From NCBI GenBank assembly GCA_031406385.1, contig JANOHI010000231.1, forward strand, positions 1 through 14,042: a stretch of 14,042 nucleotides of DNA, given 5' to 3'. The notes beneath the pieces are model-generated. The model was not told the DNA's origin. It made no database searches and was given only the letters and a program-made list of their open reading frames with translations. Positions within the stretch are counted from its first letter, which is position 1; each line of letters begins with the position of its first letter. This document shows, piece after piece, positions 1 through 7,743 of the stretch. This DNA comes from JANLQX01 sp031406385. Its GTDB lineage: Bacteria; Actinomycetota; Acidimicrobiia; Acidimicrobiales; JANYDT01. A program made the position numbers and the translations under genes.

Positions 1-506
1 TCGTTCGCTGGCTCGACGACCACGCTCCGGACCCCGGTCCCCAAGTCATCTGCCACGGCGATCTTCACCCGCTCAACGTGCTCATCGACGACGGCGGCAC
101 CACCTGGCTCCTCGACTGGACCACCGCAACCATCGCACGAAAAGAGATGGACATCGGCCTGACCACCGGGCTCCTGCGATGCGCGCCGATCGCCGTTCCG
201 AAACTGTTGCGACCGGTGGTCGAGCGGATCACGAACCGACTCGCCGAATCATTCATCAACGAGGTCGGAACGACCGCCGTAGTCGACCGCGCGGCCGTCG
301 ACTGGTGGGAAGCGCTGCAACACGGACGCTGCCTGGCCGAGCTGGTCCATGGGCGACTCCATGCCGATGGCGTTGTCGGGCCCGGCCATCCATTCGAGAC
401 GTCCGTCAACGCGATGCGTCGCCGACTTCAGCAGCTCACCGGTGTCACCATCACACCACCGCTGCGCGTACCCACCCAGCCAAGATCGCCGGATCACGGC
501 CGCTAG
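1..506 (+). CDS. APH-type phosphotransferase, C-terminal part (5' truncated by window edge)
   Basis: The open frame is in register from base 3 and ends at TAG 504-506; the start lies before the window. The visible 167 residues begin just before HGDLHPLNVL, the catalytic-loop (Brenner) motif of the aminoglycoside phosphotransferase/choline kinase-like fold, with its catalytic Asp and the metal-binding Asn. About 13 residues later comes LLDWTTATIARKEMDIG, where LDW takes the place of the DFG-like metal-binding Asp. A helical C-terminal lobe follows. The N-terminal nucleotide-binding lobe is off the window. The family phosphorylates small hydroxylated substrates (aminoglycosides, macrolides, choline, homoserine and others). 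Nothing here identifies the substrate, so resistance should not be assumed. Its TAG stop is also the first three bases of a TAGGGT hexamer that could be the -10 of the next gene. Family certain, substrate unknown. Confidence 0.85.
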   Translation, partial: VRWLDDHAPDPGPQVICHGDLHPLNVLIDDGGTTWLLDWTTATIARKEMDIGLTTGLLRCAPIAVPKLLRPVVERITNRLAESFINEVGTTAVVDRAAVDWWEALQHGRCLAELVHGRLHADGVVGPGHPFETSVNAMRRRLQQLTGVTITPPLRVPTQPRSPDHGR

Positions 507-509
507 GGT
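504..509 (+). promoter_or_regulatory. Putative -10 hexamer TAGGGT, leaderless arrangement
   Basis: TAGGGT is followed by exactly six bases (GCGTTG) and then ATG 516. This would place the transcription start on the A of the ATG. The same TANNNT-N6-start geometry recurs at 1715-1703 (minus), 7716-7704 (minus) and 7844-7856 (plus). It overlaps the stop codon of the upstream phosphotransferase. I see no good -35 element, so the call rests on spacing and recurrence. Confidence 0.4.
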
Positions 510-515
510 GCGTTG

Positions 516-1016
516 ATGGAATCAATCGTGATCGCATCGACCGACGAGCACTTCGCCAGCACCCGTCGTCTGTTCGGGGCGTACCAGCGGGCCGTGGCCG
601 AGTTCGCGTCGGATGCCGAGATCTGCGCCTGATTCGATGACATCACCACGGAGCTCGTGCAGCTCCGATCGTTCTACACCCACCCGAGCCGCATACTGCT
701 CGCCGTCAACGACGGCGCCACCCCGGTCGGTGTTGTCGCGCTGCTCGTCACTGATCAGGTTGGCGAAATCCGCCGCCTCTACGTTGATCCCCAACAACGA
801 GCAAGCGGCATTGGCCGTCGACTCGTCGAGACGCTCATCAGCCATGCGACCGAGCTGGGCCTCGACCGACTCGTGCTGAACACGCTGCCGACGATGGTCC
901 ACGCGCAAGCGCTCTACCGCTCCTTCGGATTCGTCGACGCTGACCCGTACGTGGACAAGCCGACCGAAGGCGTTCTGTACTTCCAGCGCGCTCTTCGCGC
1001 GCAAGCTACATCTTGA
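516..1016 (+). pseudogene. GNAT family N-acetyltransferase with in-frame TGA (probable pseudogene)
   Basis: Read from ATG 516 the frame gives 38 codons (MESIVIASTDEHF...AEICA), then TGA at 630-632. It then continues in the same frame through a recognisable GNAT domain to the TGA at 1014-1016. After the internal stop come RRLYVDPQQRASGIGRRL (motif A, with the R-x-x-G-x-G acetyl-CoA pyrophosphate loop) and LNTLPTMVHAQALYRSFGF (motif B). Both are typical of the small GNATs of about 160 residues in which a C/FQxFxxEL segment precedes the core. Here FDDITTEL right after the stop fits that segment, so the 38 upstream codons look like the genuine N-terminus. A shorter product could start at GTG 657 (119 residues), but it would lose the first strand and helices and has only a poorly spaced GGAG before it. 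Explanations are a nonsense mutation, a sequencing error, or an unusual truncated protein. It converges on the ArsR-rhodanese gene with 3 bp between the stops. Confidence 0.65.
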
Positions 1017-1019
1017 CCG

Positions 1020-1703
1020 TCACACAATCGGCGCGGCAACAACAACGGTTTCAATCGGCAGGCGGGCGTGGCGCCACTCCGGAAAGCCGTCAGCGAGACG
1101 TCGAGCGCGACGACCCCGACGACGCAGCAATCGCACCGCCTCGTCGGCAAGCACACAGTACGGACCTCGGCAGTACGCCACGATCTCAACGTCGGCCGGC
1201 AAGGTGCGGAGTTCCTTCGCGAGGCGATCACCAGGGATCGAGCGGGCACCTCTGATGTGCCCGGCCGCGAACTCAGCAGCAGGTCGAACGTCGACCACGA
1301 TGACATCACCCGCCGCAATCCGCTTGGTGAGTTCGTCGCGACTCAGTTCATCGAGTTGATCGCGTTTGCCGAGATAGGCCGAGGCGAGGTCATCCAGCTC
1401 GGCGTGATGAGCCGCGGCCACATCTCGCAAGGCCGTCCAAAGCTCAGCGACCCGTTCCGACGCCAGTCGGTAATAGACACGGTTCTTGTCTCGTCGCGTG
1501 ACGACCAGCCCTGCCGCGGCGAGCGCGCGCAAATGGAACGACGTGTTTGCCACGCTCTGGCCGATCTCACCGGCCAATTCCTCAACGTGTCGCTCCCCCT
1601 GCACCAACACGTCCACCAGCTCCGTGCGACGACCGTTCGCCAGCGCCTTGGCCACGTCACCGAACCCGTCAAACAGCGCTTCTTTGGCTTCTCGATTTCC
1701 CAC
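1020..1703 (-). CDS. ArsR-family HTH repressor fused to a rhodanese domain
   Basis: The protein has 227 residues from GTG 1703. Residues about 10-95 form an ArsR/SmtB winged helix: ALANGRRTELVDVL, then the recognition-helix region SVANTSFHLRALAAAGLV, then the wing RRDKNRVYYRL. Residues about 120-220 are a rhodanese domain (VIVVDVRPAAEFAAGHIRGA) with active-site loop AYCRGPYCVLADEA, Cys178 and Cys183. These are the only cysteines I see. The helix-turn-helix part therefore lacks the cysteine or histidine metal sites of classical ArsR/SmtB sensors, and sensing most plausibly occurs by persulfidation or disulfide formation in the rhodanese loop (inference). It is divergent from the MBL-rhodanese/MFS operon, so it probably represses that operon and itself. 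The start is chosen because a TAGCGT hexamer lies six bases upstream, which suggests a leaderless transcript starting on the GTG. Confidence 0.9.
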   Translation of the reverse strand: MGNREAKEALFDGFGDVAKALANGRRTELVDVLVQGERHVEELAGEIGQSVANTSFHLRALAAAGLVVTRRDKNRVYYRLASERVAELWTALRDVAAAHHAELDDLASAYLGKRDQLDELSRDELTKRIAAGDVIVVDVRPAAEFAAGHIRGARSIPGDRLAKELRTLPADVEIVAYCRGPYCVLADEAVRLLRRRGRRARRLADGFPEWRHARLPIETVVVAAPIV

Positions 1704-1789
1704 GGCCCCACGCTACCCATTCAAAGGACCGCTTGACAAGCTTCCAAAGGACAGCGACTATTCAAGAACTTCTTTGAACGGTGGTTGTG
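1704..1789. promoter_or_regulatory. Divergent promoter region between ArsR-rhodanese and MBL-rhodanese genes
   Basis: The core is CTTGACAAG at 1732-1740, a 9-bp palindrome apart from its central base. On the plus strand TTGACA (1733-1738) is a perfect -35. The AT-rich GACTATT at 1756-1762 serves as a weak -10 about 17-18 bp away, giving a start near 1768 and a short leader to ATG 1790. On the minus strand TTGTCA (1739-1734) is followed after 18 bp by TAGCGT (1715-1710), then six bases to GTG 1703. The two promoters would thus share one -35 box and could not fire independently. Half-sites TTCAAAG at 1720-1726, TTCCAAAG at 1742-1749 and its inverse CTTTGAA at 1772-1778 bracket the core. Confidence 0.6.
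1761..1778. promoter_or_regulatory. Imperfect palindrome, putative ArsR-type operator
   Basis: TTCAAGAACTTCTTTGAA has perfect outer arms (TTCAA/TTGAA) and a purine/pyrimidine-symmetric centre. ArsR/SmtB repressors typically bind A/T-rich dyads with TTCAA or TTGAA-like arms. It overlaps the end of the plus-strand -10 and the expected start of transcription of the MBL-rhodanese gene, where a bound repressor would block RNA polymerase. Assignment to the adjacent repressor is by position. Confidence 0.5.
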
Positions 1790-3163
1790 ATGCGCGTGCA
1801 CGAATTCGTTGATGAAGGCCTCGGCCACTCGTCCTACCTGATCGACCTGGGCAACGCGACCGCCGCGGCCATCGACCCTCCGCGCTTTCCGATCGCACAA
1901 GAGCAACTCGCCAAACGCTACGGCCTGCGCGTTGCCTGGACAGTCGACACGCACTCGCACGCCGACTATGTCACCGGAAGCCCCGGACTTGTCGCCCGAT
2001 GCGAGACGACGTTCGTTGCACCAGCAGCGTCGCGGCTGCGAACACCCCACCACGGAGTCATCGACGGCGAACACCTCACGCTCGCACCAGGGATGGTCTT
2101 GACGGCGATCGCAACGCCAGGGCACACGCCGGACCACCACTCCTACCTACTCGAGGAGAACGGCACACCGGTCGCGCTGTTCTCCGGCGGGTCGCTGATG
2201 GTCGGTGCAGTCGGACGTACCGATCTTTGCGGCTCGGCGCTTGCCGAACCGCTCGCACATGAGATGTTCCAGGGACTACGCAGATTCGATGCGTTGCCAG
2301 ACAACCTTCCGCTCTACCCCACCCACGGCGCCGGCTCGTTCTGCTCTGCCCCGGGATCCTCCAACCGCACCAGCACCCTCGGCACCGAAAGAGCCACGAA
2401 CACTTTGTTCAGCGAGACCACCGAGGATCGCTTCGTCGAACAACTCCTCGCCGGGTTCGGCACATTCCCCTCGTACTTTGCCCGTCTCCCTGAACTCAAC
2501 CGGCTCGGCCCCACCCGCTACGACACCGTCCCACGGCTCACCGACCTGACCCCAGACGACGTCGAACGCGCAACGGCCATCGGCGCAGTTGTCATCGACG
2601 GTCGACCCCTGCATCACTTCGCCATCGCCCACGTTGCCGGGTCGATCTCCAACACCTTGCGGCCCGTGTTCGCGAGCTGGATCGGCTGGCTCATCGATCC
2701 GCAGCGCCCGATCGTGTTCGTGCTCCATGACGACCAGTCCCGCGACGAAGCGGTCCGACAGTGCCTCGACGTCGGTCACGAATCCTTCGCCGGTGTGCTT
2801 GCCGGAGGCATCGGCGATTGGAAAACCGAAGGCAGACCGGTGCGTGCCATCGACTTGGTAGATAGCAACCACCTGCATCGCAGCATCGTCGATGTCCGCC
2901 AGAGCAACGAGTACGCAACCGGGCACGTGCCCGGTGCACGCAACGTCGAACTCGGCAAGGTCAGCACCGCGCAGTTCGATGGTGATCCTCTGACGGTTAT
3001 GTGCGGCCACGGGGAGCGGGCCATGACCGCCGCCAGCATCCTTGCCAACCGTGGGCACGACGTGAACGTGTTCGACGGTGGACCTGACACTTGGACGGAA
3101 GCCACTCGCCGAGCACTTGATCGCGGACCCGTCGCGGCCAAGCCGGTCGCAGCAAACCGATGA
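1790..3163 (+). CDS. Metallo-beta-lactamase fold hydrolase with two rhodanese domains (persulfide dioxygenase-like)
   Basis: The protein has 457 residues from ATG 1790; a GTG at 1781 would add three residues (VVV) and is less likely. Residues 1-250 are a glyoxalase-II/ETHE1-like MBL domain: THSHADY (His55, His57, Asp59), GHTPDHH (His112), GRTDL (Asp145) and PTHGAGSFC (His179). In place of the family's usual TGD there is SGGSLMVGA (133-140), so the nearby Asp145 may be the one that counts. Residues about 255-350 are a degenerate rhodanese with HDDQSRDE where the catalytic Cys loop should be. Residues about 353-445 are a second rhodanese with an intact MCGHGERAM loop (Cys405). Family knowledge suggests oxidation or hydrolysis of glutathione- or low-molecular-weight thiol persulfide, with rhodanese handling of the sulfane sulfur. 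It is divergent from the ArsR-rhodanese regulator and shares ATGA with the MFS gene, so the two are an operon. The exact substrate is not shown by sequence. Confidence 0.88.
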   Translation: MRVHEFVDEGLGHSSYLIDLGNATAAAIDPPRFPIAQEQLAKRYGLRVAWTVDTHSHADYVTGSPGLVARCETTFVAPAASRLRTPHHGVIDGEHLTLAPGMVLTAIATPGHTPDHHSYLLEENGTPVALFSGGSLMVGAVGRTDLCGSALAEPLAHEMFQGLRRFDALPDNLPLYPTHGAGSFCSAPGSSNRTSTLGTERATNTLFSETTEDRFVEQLLAGFGTFPSYFARLPELNRLGPTRYDTVPRLTDLTPDDVERATAIGAVVIDGRPLHHFAIAHVAGSISNTLRPVFASWIGWLIDPQRPIVFVLHDDQSRDEAVRQCLDVGHESFAGVLAGGIGDWKTEGRPVRAIDLVDSNHLHRSIVDVRQSNEYATGHVPGARNVELGKVSTAQFDGDPLTVMCGHGERAMTAASILANRGHDVNVFDGGPDTWTEATRRALDRGPVAAKPVAANR

Positions 3164-4419
3164 GCAACCCTGCGGCGGGAGCCGCACCAACGCTTCGACT
3201 CGGACTGAAGGAGAACCTGGCCCAGTTCTCGCTTCTCGTCGGCGTCAACGCACTCGTCGGTGGAATGATCGGACAAGAACGCACGGTCCTCCCCCTCTTG
3301 GCGAAAGAGGAGTTCGGGCTTACCGCATTCACGGCAACGCTCACATTCATCGTCGCGTTCGGTGCCGTGAAGGCCGTCACCAACTTCTTCGCCGGCACCC
3401 TCTCCGACCGCTACGGACGCAAACCAGTCCTCGTCGCCGGATGGCTCATCGGCGCACCCATTCCACTCCTGCTCATGTGGGCACCCAACTGGGGATGGAT
3501 CGTGTTCGCCAACGTGCTCCTCGGCATGAACCAGGGCCTCACCTGGTCCACGACCGTCATCATGAAGATCGACCTCGTCGGACCCGCCCGCCGCGGCTTC
3601 GCCATGGGACTCAACGAAGCCGCGGGCTACGGCGCCGTCGCCGTCACGGCGCTCGCCACCGGCTACATCGCTGAGCACGCCGGGTTGCGACCCGAACCGT
3701 TCTTCCTCGGCCTCGCCTACGCCGGACTCGGGTTAACGCTGTCGACCCTGTTCGTGAAGGAAACACGCGCGCACGCACTCCATGAGGCCGCGAACCACAC
3801 TCCGGCAAGCGGGGCACACCGCGAGGCGCTCAGCACCGGCCAGATCTTCAGGCTCACGTCGTTCACTGACAAGGCGCTGTCGTCGTGCTCGCAAGCAGGG
3901 CTGGTGAACAACCTCAACGACGGGCTCGCGTGGGGCCTGTTCCCCATCTACTTCGCCACCGCCGGACTCTCCGTCGGACGGATCGGCATCCTCGCGGCGC
4001 TGTACCCAGCCGTTTGGGGACTCGGACAGCTCTACACCGGTGGACTCTCCGACCGCGTCGGTCGCAAGCCCCTCATCGTCGGCGGCATGCTCACCCAAGG
4101 CGTCGCCCTTGCCATGATCGCAAGTACACATAGCTTCGCGGTTTGGGCCGTTGGCGCGATGATCCTCGGCGCCGGCACCGCCATGGTCTACCCGACCTTG
4201 CTCGCAGCAATCGGTGACGTCGCCCACCCCGCCTGGCGTGCCCGATCTGTCGGCGTCTATCGACTTTGGCGAGACGGGGGCTTCGCCATCGGAGCACTCC
4301 TCGCCGGGATCCTCGCCGACCTCATTTCCATCCCGGCCGCCATCTACTGTGTCGCCGCCCTCACGGCAGCCTCAGGTCTCCTCGCTGCTCTTCGGATGTA
4401 CGAAACCCACACGAAGTGA
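3160..4419 (+). CDS. Major facilitator superfamily (MFS) transporter of the sulfur module
   Basis: The protein has 419 residues. Its start codon overlaps the stop of the preceding gene (ATGA at 3160-3163), so translation is probably coupled and no separate ribosome site is needed. About twelve hydrophobic segments are visible in two halves, each with the MFS loop 2-3 motif A: GTLSDRYGRKPVL at residues 79-91 and GGLSDRVGRKPLI near residue 295. The central loop (ETRAHALHEAANHTPASG...) is polar. It belongs to the general drug/metabolite-like MFS group. The substrate is not readable from sequence. Co-transcription with an MBL-rhodanese enzyme under an ArsR-rhodanese regulator argues for transport of a sulfur compound such as sulfite, thiosulfate or a thiol conjugate (inference). 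It converges on the following minus-strand gene with 36 bp between, in which I see no clear terminator hairpin. Confidence 0.88.
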   Translation: MSNPAAGAAPTLRLGLKENLAQFSLLVGVNALVGGMIGQERTVLPLLAKEEFGLTAFTATLTFIVAFGAVKAVTNFFAGTLSDRYGRKPVLVAGWLIGAPIPLLLMWAPNWGWIVFANVLLGMNQGLTWSTTVIMKIDLVGPARRGFAMGLNEAAGYGAVAVTALATGYIAEHAGLRPEPFFLGLAYAGLGLTLSTLFVKETRAHALHEAANHTPASGAHREALSTGQIFRLTSFTDKALSSCSQAGLVNNLNDGLAWGLFPIYFATAGLSVGRIGILAALYPAVWGLGQLYTGGLSDRVGRKPLIVGGMLTQGVALAMIASTHSFAVWAVGAMILGAGTAMVYPTLLAAIGDVAHPAWRARSVGVYRLWRDGGFAIGALLAGILADLISIPAAIYCVAALTAASGLLAALRMYETHTK

Positions 4420-4455
4420 ACGAAGGATGCGTCGCTGACAAGACTGGTGCCTGGC

Positions 4456-7400
4456 TCAGGACGGTGGATTCGGGCGGCGGCGCCCTTGTCTCACCAGCAG
4501 GAGGCGAGCCTCCTCGCCGAGGAAGCCGTGCTCGCGTGCGACCGACGACGCTGCGTCCACCAGCGGCTCCACCCCCGCCCACGCTTCACCGGACAGCAAC
4601 AGTGCCTCGGCCAGCGCTCGCCTGCTCTTGACCGACTCGAACGGCGCACCGATCTCGTCGGCACGGCGAATCGAGTGCTCGAGATGACCGATGGCCGCGG
4701 GCAAATCGCGGCATGCCAACGCGAGCAGACCGAGCGTCGTGGACACGAACGCAAAGCACAACGAGCCGGAAGTCGTGACGCCGAGTTGCGGAGCGTAGGG
4801 CAGCAGCATCTCATAGAGCTCCGAGCACCTCTCCACGCGGTCGAGTTCGACGGCGAGTTCCGCCTGCGCCTGGAAGCTGGTCAGCCAGAAGTAGTCGAGC
4901 AAAGGCTCTTCGAAGCAGCTGTCGAGCACTGCGTTCGCTTCGTCGAGTTCACCACCGGCAAGCAGCGCGAGGCCATATGCGGGCAGCCAGCTCGGCGCGA
5001 AGTTGGATCCCGTCATGATGAAGCGCATGCCGCCGACCATGGTGTGCATGGTGCCGTGGTGCATCGAGAGACCCGCCGTCTGGATTGCCCACGTGCCATC
5101 GGTGTCGGCGTGAGTCGACGCGTACCGGTTGGCAAGGTCATCGACGCGCGCCTGAGCACCGTGCACCCCGAGGAAGATGTCGAGCGAGACCGAGAGACGC
5201 TCGGCGAGGAATGTGAAGTAGAAGTTCCTCGCCGCCAGAGCGGTCGACTCGAGCCCCGCCAATGCCTCACGTGCATCATCGATGGCTCCGCGCTCGGTAG
5301 CGCCGATCGCGGTGAAGAACTTCGCGAAGAACTCGAGTGTCACATCGTCGGCTGCCCTGGCCATACGTGAAAGTTCGGTGGCGATGGCGGCCCGCCGTTC
5401 GAAGGTGCTCGGATCCCACAGGGCGAGGTACTCACTCACGAGGACGCCGCCGATCACCTTCGGATCACCGACCTCCTGCGCTCGTGTCAAGGCTTCGCGA
5501 AGCAGGGCGGCGCGACGGTCACGGTCCCGGTCGAAGGTCAGATGGCCGGCGAGCGTGCTGAGCAGGCCCACGCGCCGTTGATCATCGGCGGGCAGCGTCG
5601 CCAACGCGTCCTCACACAACTCGACGCAGAACGGATCGACTCGCCCTGCTACGAGAAAAAACGTGCCGGGCCAGAGACTGGCGAGTGCAGCATCGGCCAT
5701 CAGATCAGCGTCTCGCACACCACGCGCATAGCGGCCAGCCACTTCCACCAGCCTGCCGTAGTCGGGAACTCCCAGACCTCGCTCGGCGAGACCCAGGCCG
5801 AGCGCCGCTCGCGCTATCGCCCCGGGATCCGACCGGGCGTCGCTCCGGTGGTGGTCGAGCACCACCCGGAACCGGTCAGCCGCAGATTCATACGCCAGCG
5901 CCTCGAGATCGCGTTGCGCCGCTCGTTCGAGATACGCCATCGCTTTCGGCGCATCACCGGCAAGCTCCCAGTGGCGAGCCAGGTCGTCGTGGTCCTCGCG
6001 TTGCAGAGTTTCGAGCGCCTCGGCGATGCTGCGACTGACCAGCGCCCGACGCGTCGAGCTCATCGGCTCGACGATGGTCGAACGGACGATCGCGTGGGAG
6101 AAGGCGAAACGACCTATACCGATCTCGTGCACGAGCGTCGCCCGGATCACCTCCTCAACGGTATCGAGAACCGTGACGCTCGGCCGGCCGAGAAGCTCGG
6201 CGATCAGTTCGATATCGAAGGTGAGGCCGATGATCGACGCCATCGCCAGCAGTTCACGGGCGCCGTCGGACAAGCGGGCGAGCCGCTGGCCGACGACTTC
6301 TTTCACCGACTCGGGAATCGGGAGCTTCGAGTAGTCGCCGTCACGGAGGATCCGCTGCAATTCTCCAGTCGCCGAGAGGTGATGCAGGAGCTCACTGATG
6401 AAGAACGGGCTGCCCGCACTCTCGCCGCTCACGCGCCGGGCGAACTCGAGTGCCTCGGTCCGACCGGCGCCGGGCACGTTCGCCGTGATCATCTCGACGA
6501 CGTCGGTCTCGCTCAGCGCCGAGAGCGCGACGCGCCGAACCCGTTCCGACGAACCGAGCTCGGCGAGCAAGCCGTGCAGCGGGTGGCCGACGGTCACCTC
6601 CTCGGCCCGGTAGGTAGCGATCAGAAGTACGGGGGCGTCGCGAGTGTGCGCCACAAGGTGGCGGAGCAACTGAACGGTCGACTCGGTCGCCCAGTGCAGA
6701 TCGTCGAGCACGAACAGGAGCGGACGGCGCTCGGAAAGTCGTCGTATGAGTTCGGCAACCGCGTCGAACAGTTCGTAACGCGCCGAGGGACCCTGCTCAT
6801 CGGGCCGGGCGCGCCGGCGGTTCGCGAACATCGGGCCGAGTGGACCGTCACCATCGGCGAGCGCCGCAGCGATCACGGGATCGTCGGCTGCGGCATCGTG
6901 GAACGCCATCGCAAACGGGTGGTAGGGCACCATCAGATCGGCGTCGCAAACCCCGACAAGCACAGCGGCTCCCTGAAGGTGCGCGCGGTCCGCTATCTGT
7001 GCCAGAAGGCGTGACTTGCCCATGCCGGACTGACCCGTCAGGAGCACTGCGCCGGCTACTCCCGAACACGCCTGCTGCCAACCCTGCGCCGCTACGGCCA
7101 GTGCCTCGCTGCGTCCGACGAGCGGGAACCGCCGGTCGAGCGAAAGAGCCTTCGGCAAGGAGCGTGACGATCCCGTGCTGCGCGGATCGAGGACGCGAAA
7201 CGCCATGACCGGCCGATCGAGTCCTCGGAGACGCCGTTCGCCCGCCTCTTCGAAGGTCGCGTCGACGCGTCGACGCCCGAGCTGTTCGACGAGAGCGGTC
7301 ACGAGGATCTCTCCGGAACGGCACATCGCTTCGAGCCGCACGGCCTCGATCACTGCGAGGCCCGAGTCGTCGTCTGCCTCCATCACCACTTCACCGACGG

Positions 7401-7704
7401 ACACGCCAATCCGCACCTGGAATGGCGCGATCGAGCCGTCCTGGCGGCCGTAGCGATCCACCGCTCGCCGCACGTCGAGCGCCGCACTGACCGCGTCGGA
7501 TGCCGTCGCGAAGTCGGCCTGGACCCCGTCGCCGGTGAAGTTCAGGACTCGGCCGCCGTGCTCGGCGATGGCTGAACGCAGCAGGTCGTAGTGGTCCCGA
7601 CGAAGTCGATCGGCGCGGTTGTCGCCGAGGCGATCGCGCAGCGCGGTGGACTCGACCATGTCGACCACGACCACCGCTCGTATCGCGATCGTGGCGACCT
7701 CCAT
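4456..7704 (-). CDS. Cyclase-homology domain / AAA ATPase / helical-repeat regulator
   Basis: From ATG 7704 the protein has 1082 residues. The frame stays open upstream to 7806, but the extra 34 residues are Arg/Pro-rich and nondescript, and TATAGT lies six bases before ATG 7704. Residues about 8-172 are a class III nucleotidyl cyclase homology domain: VVVVDMVEST (metal Asp15), NFTGDGVQADF (metal Asp59), and VRLEAMCRSGEILVT keeping the Arg. The Lys normally four residues before the second Asp is Asn, and the Asn expected before the Arg is Ile, so cyclase activity is doubtful. Residues about 190-450 are a STAND/AAA-like ATPase with Walker A GQSGMGKS (224-231) and Walker B LLFVLDDLHW (329-338). 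The remaining ~600 residues look like an Ala/Leu-rich TPR-type superhelix. The C-terminus (RRRPNPPS) has no LuxR helix-turn-helix, unlike LAL regulators. It is divergent from the glycyl radical enzyme operon and may be a signalling scaffold for it (inference). Confidence 0.88.
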   Translation of the reverse strand: MEVATIAIRAVVVVDMVESTALRDRLGDNRADRLRRDHYDLLRSAIAEHGGRVLNFTGDGVQADFATASDAVSAALDVRRAVDRYGRQDGSIAPFQVRIGVSVGEVVMEADDDSGLAVIEAVRLEAMCRSGEILVTALVEQLGRRRVDATFEEAGERRLRGLDRPVMAFRVLDPRSTGSSRSLPKALSLDRRFPLVGRSEALAVAAQGWQQACSGVAGAVLLTGQSGMGKSRLLAQIADRAHLQGAAVLVGVCDADLMVPYHPFAMAFHDAAADDPVIAAALADGDGPLGPMFANRRRARPDEQGPSARYELFDAVAELIRRLSERRPLLFVLDDLHWATESTVQLLRHLVAHTRDAPVLLIATYRAEEVTVGHPLHGLLAELGSSERVRRVALSALSETDVVEMITANVPGAGRTEALEFARRVSGESAGSPFFISELLHHLSATGELQRILRDGDYSKLPIPESVKEVVGQRLARLSDGARELLAMASIIGLTFDIELIAELLGRPSVTVLDTVEEVIRATLVHEIGIGRFAFSHAIVRSTIVEPMSSTRRALVSRSIAEALETLQREDHDDLARHWELAGDAPKAMAYLERAAQRDLEALAYESAADRFRVVLDHHRSDARSDPGAIARAALGLGLAERGLGVPDYGRLVEVAGRYARGVRDADLMADAALASLWPGTFFLVAGRVDPFCVELCEDALATLPADDQRRVGLLSTLAGHLTFDRDRDRRAALLREALTRAQEVGDPKVIGGVLVSEYLALWDPSTFERRAAIATELSRMARAADDVTLEFFAKFFTAIGATERGAIDDAREALAGLESTALAARNFYFTFLAERLSVSLDIFLGVHGAQARVDDLANRYASTHADTDGTWAIQTAGLSMHHGTMHTMVGGMRFIMTGSNFAPSWLPAYGLALLAGGELDEANAVLDSCFEEPLLDYFWLTSFQAQAELAVELDRVERCSELYEMLLPYAPQLGVTTSGSLCFAFVSTTLGLLALACRDLPAAIGHLEHSIRRADEIGAPFESVKSRRALAEALLLSGEAWAGVEPLVDAASSVAREHGFLGEEARLLLVRQGRRRPNPPS

Positions 7705-7710
7705 CAGACG

Positions 7711-7716
7711 ACTATA
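7711..7716 (-). promoter_or_regulatory. Putative -10 hexamer TATAGT, leaderless arrangement
   Basis: On the minus strand TATAGT (7716-7711) is followed by CGTCTG and ATG 7704. The hexamer is a near-consensus -10 and the six-base spacing would put +1 on the start codon. This supports 7704, not 7806, as the start of the cyclase-homology/ATPase gene. No good -35 is visible. Confidence 0.55.
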
Positions 7717-7743
7717 GGCAGCAGGTTCAACTAGGCCGCGTCG

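Noticed and set aside
60..160. Antibiotic resistance call for the truncated phosphotransferase
   Set aside because: The HGDLHPLN motif defines only the broad APH/choline kinase-like fold; substrate cannot be inferred from the C-terminal part.
630..632. TGA in the GNAT frame as a selenocysteine codon
   Set aside because: GNATs have no catalytic Cys here, and I see no plausible selenocysteine insertion hairpin or selenium gene; a nonsense mutation or read error is simpler.
1781..1789. GTG 1781 as start of the MBL-rhodanese gene
   Set aside because: It would add only VVV and falls closer to the operator palindrome; ATG 1790 gives the usual family N-terminus (MRVHEF).
2276..3190. 304-codon minus-strand open frame opposite the MBL-rhodanese gene
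   Set aside because: The plus strand has conserved catalytic motifs over this stretch; the antisense translation has none.
5542..7014. 490-codon plus-strand open frame inside the cyclase-homology/ATPase gene
   Set aside because: Antisense shadow; low-complexity Arg/Gln/His-rich translation with no motifs, whereas the minus strand has clear Walker motifs.
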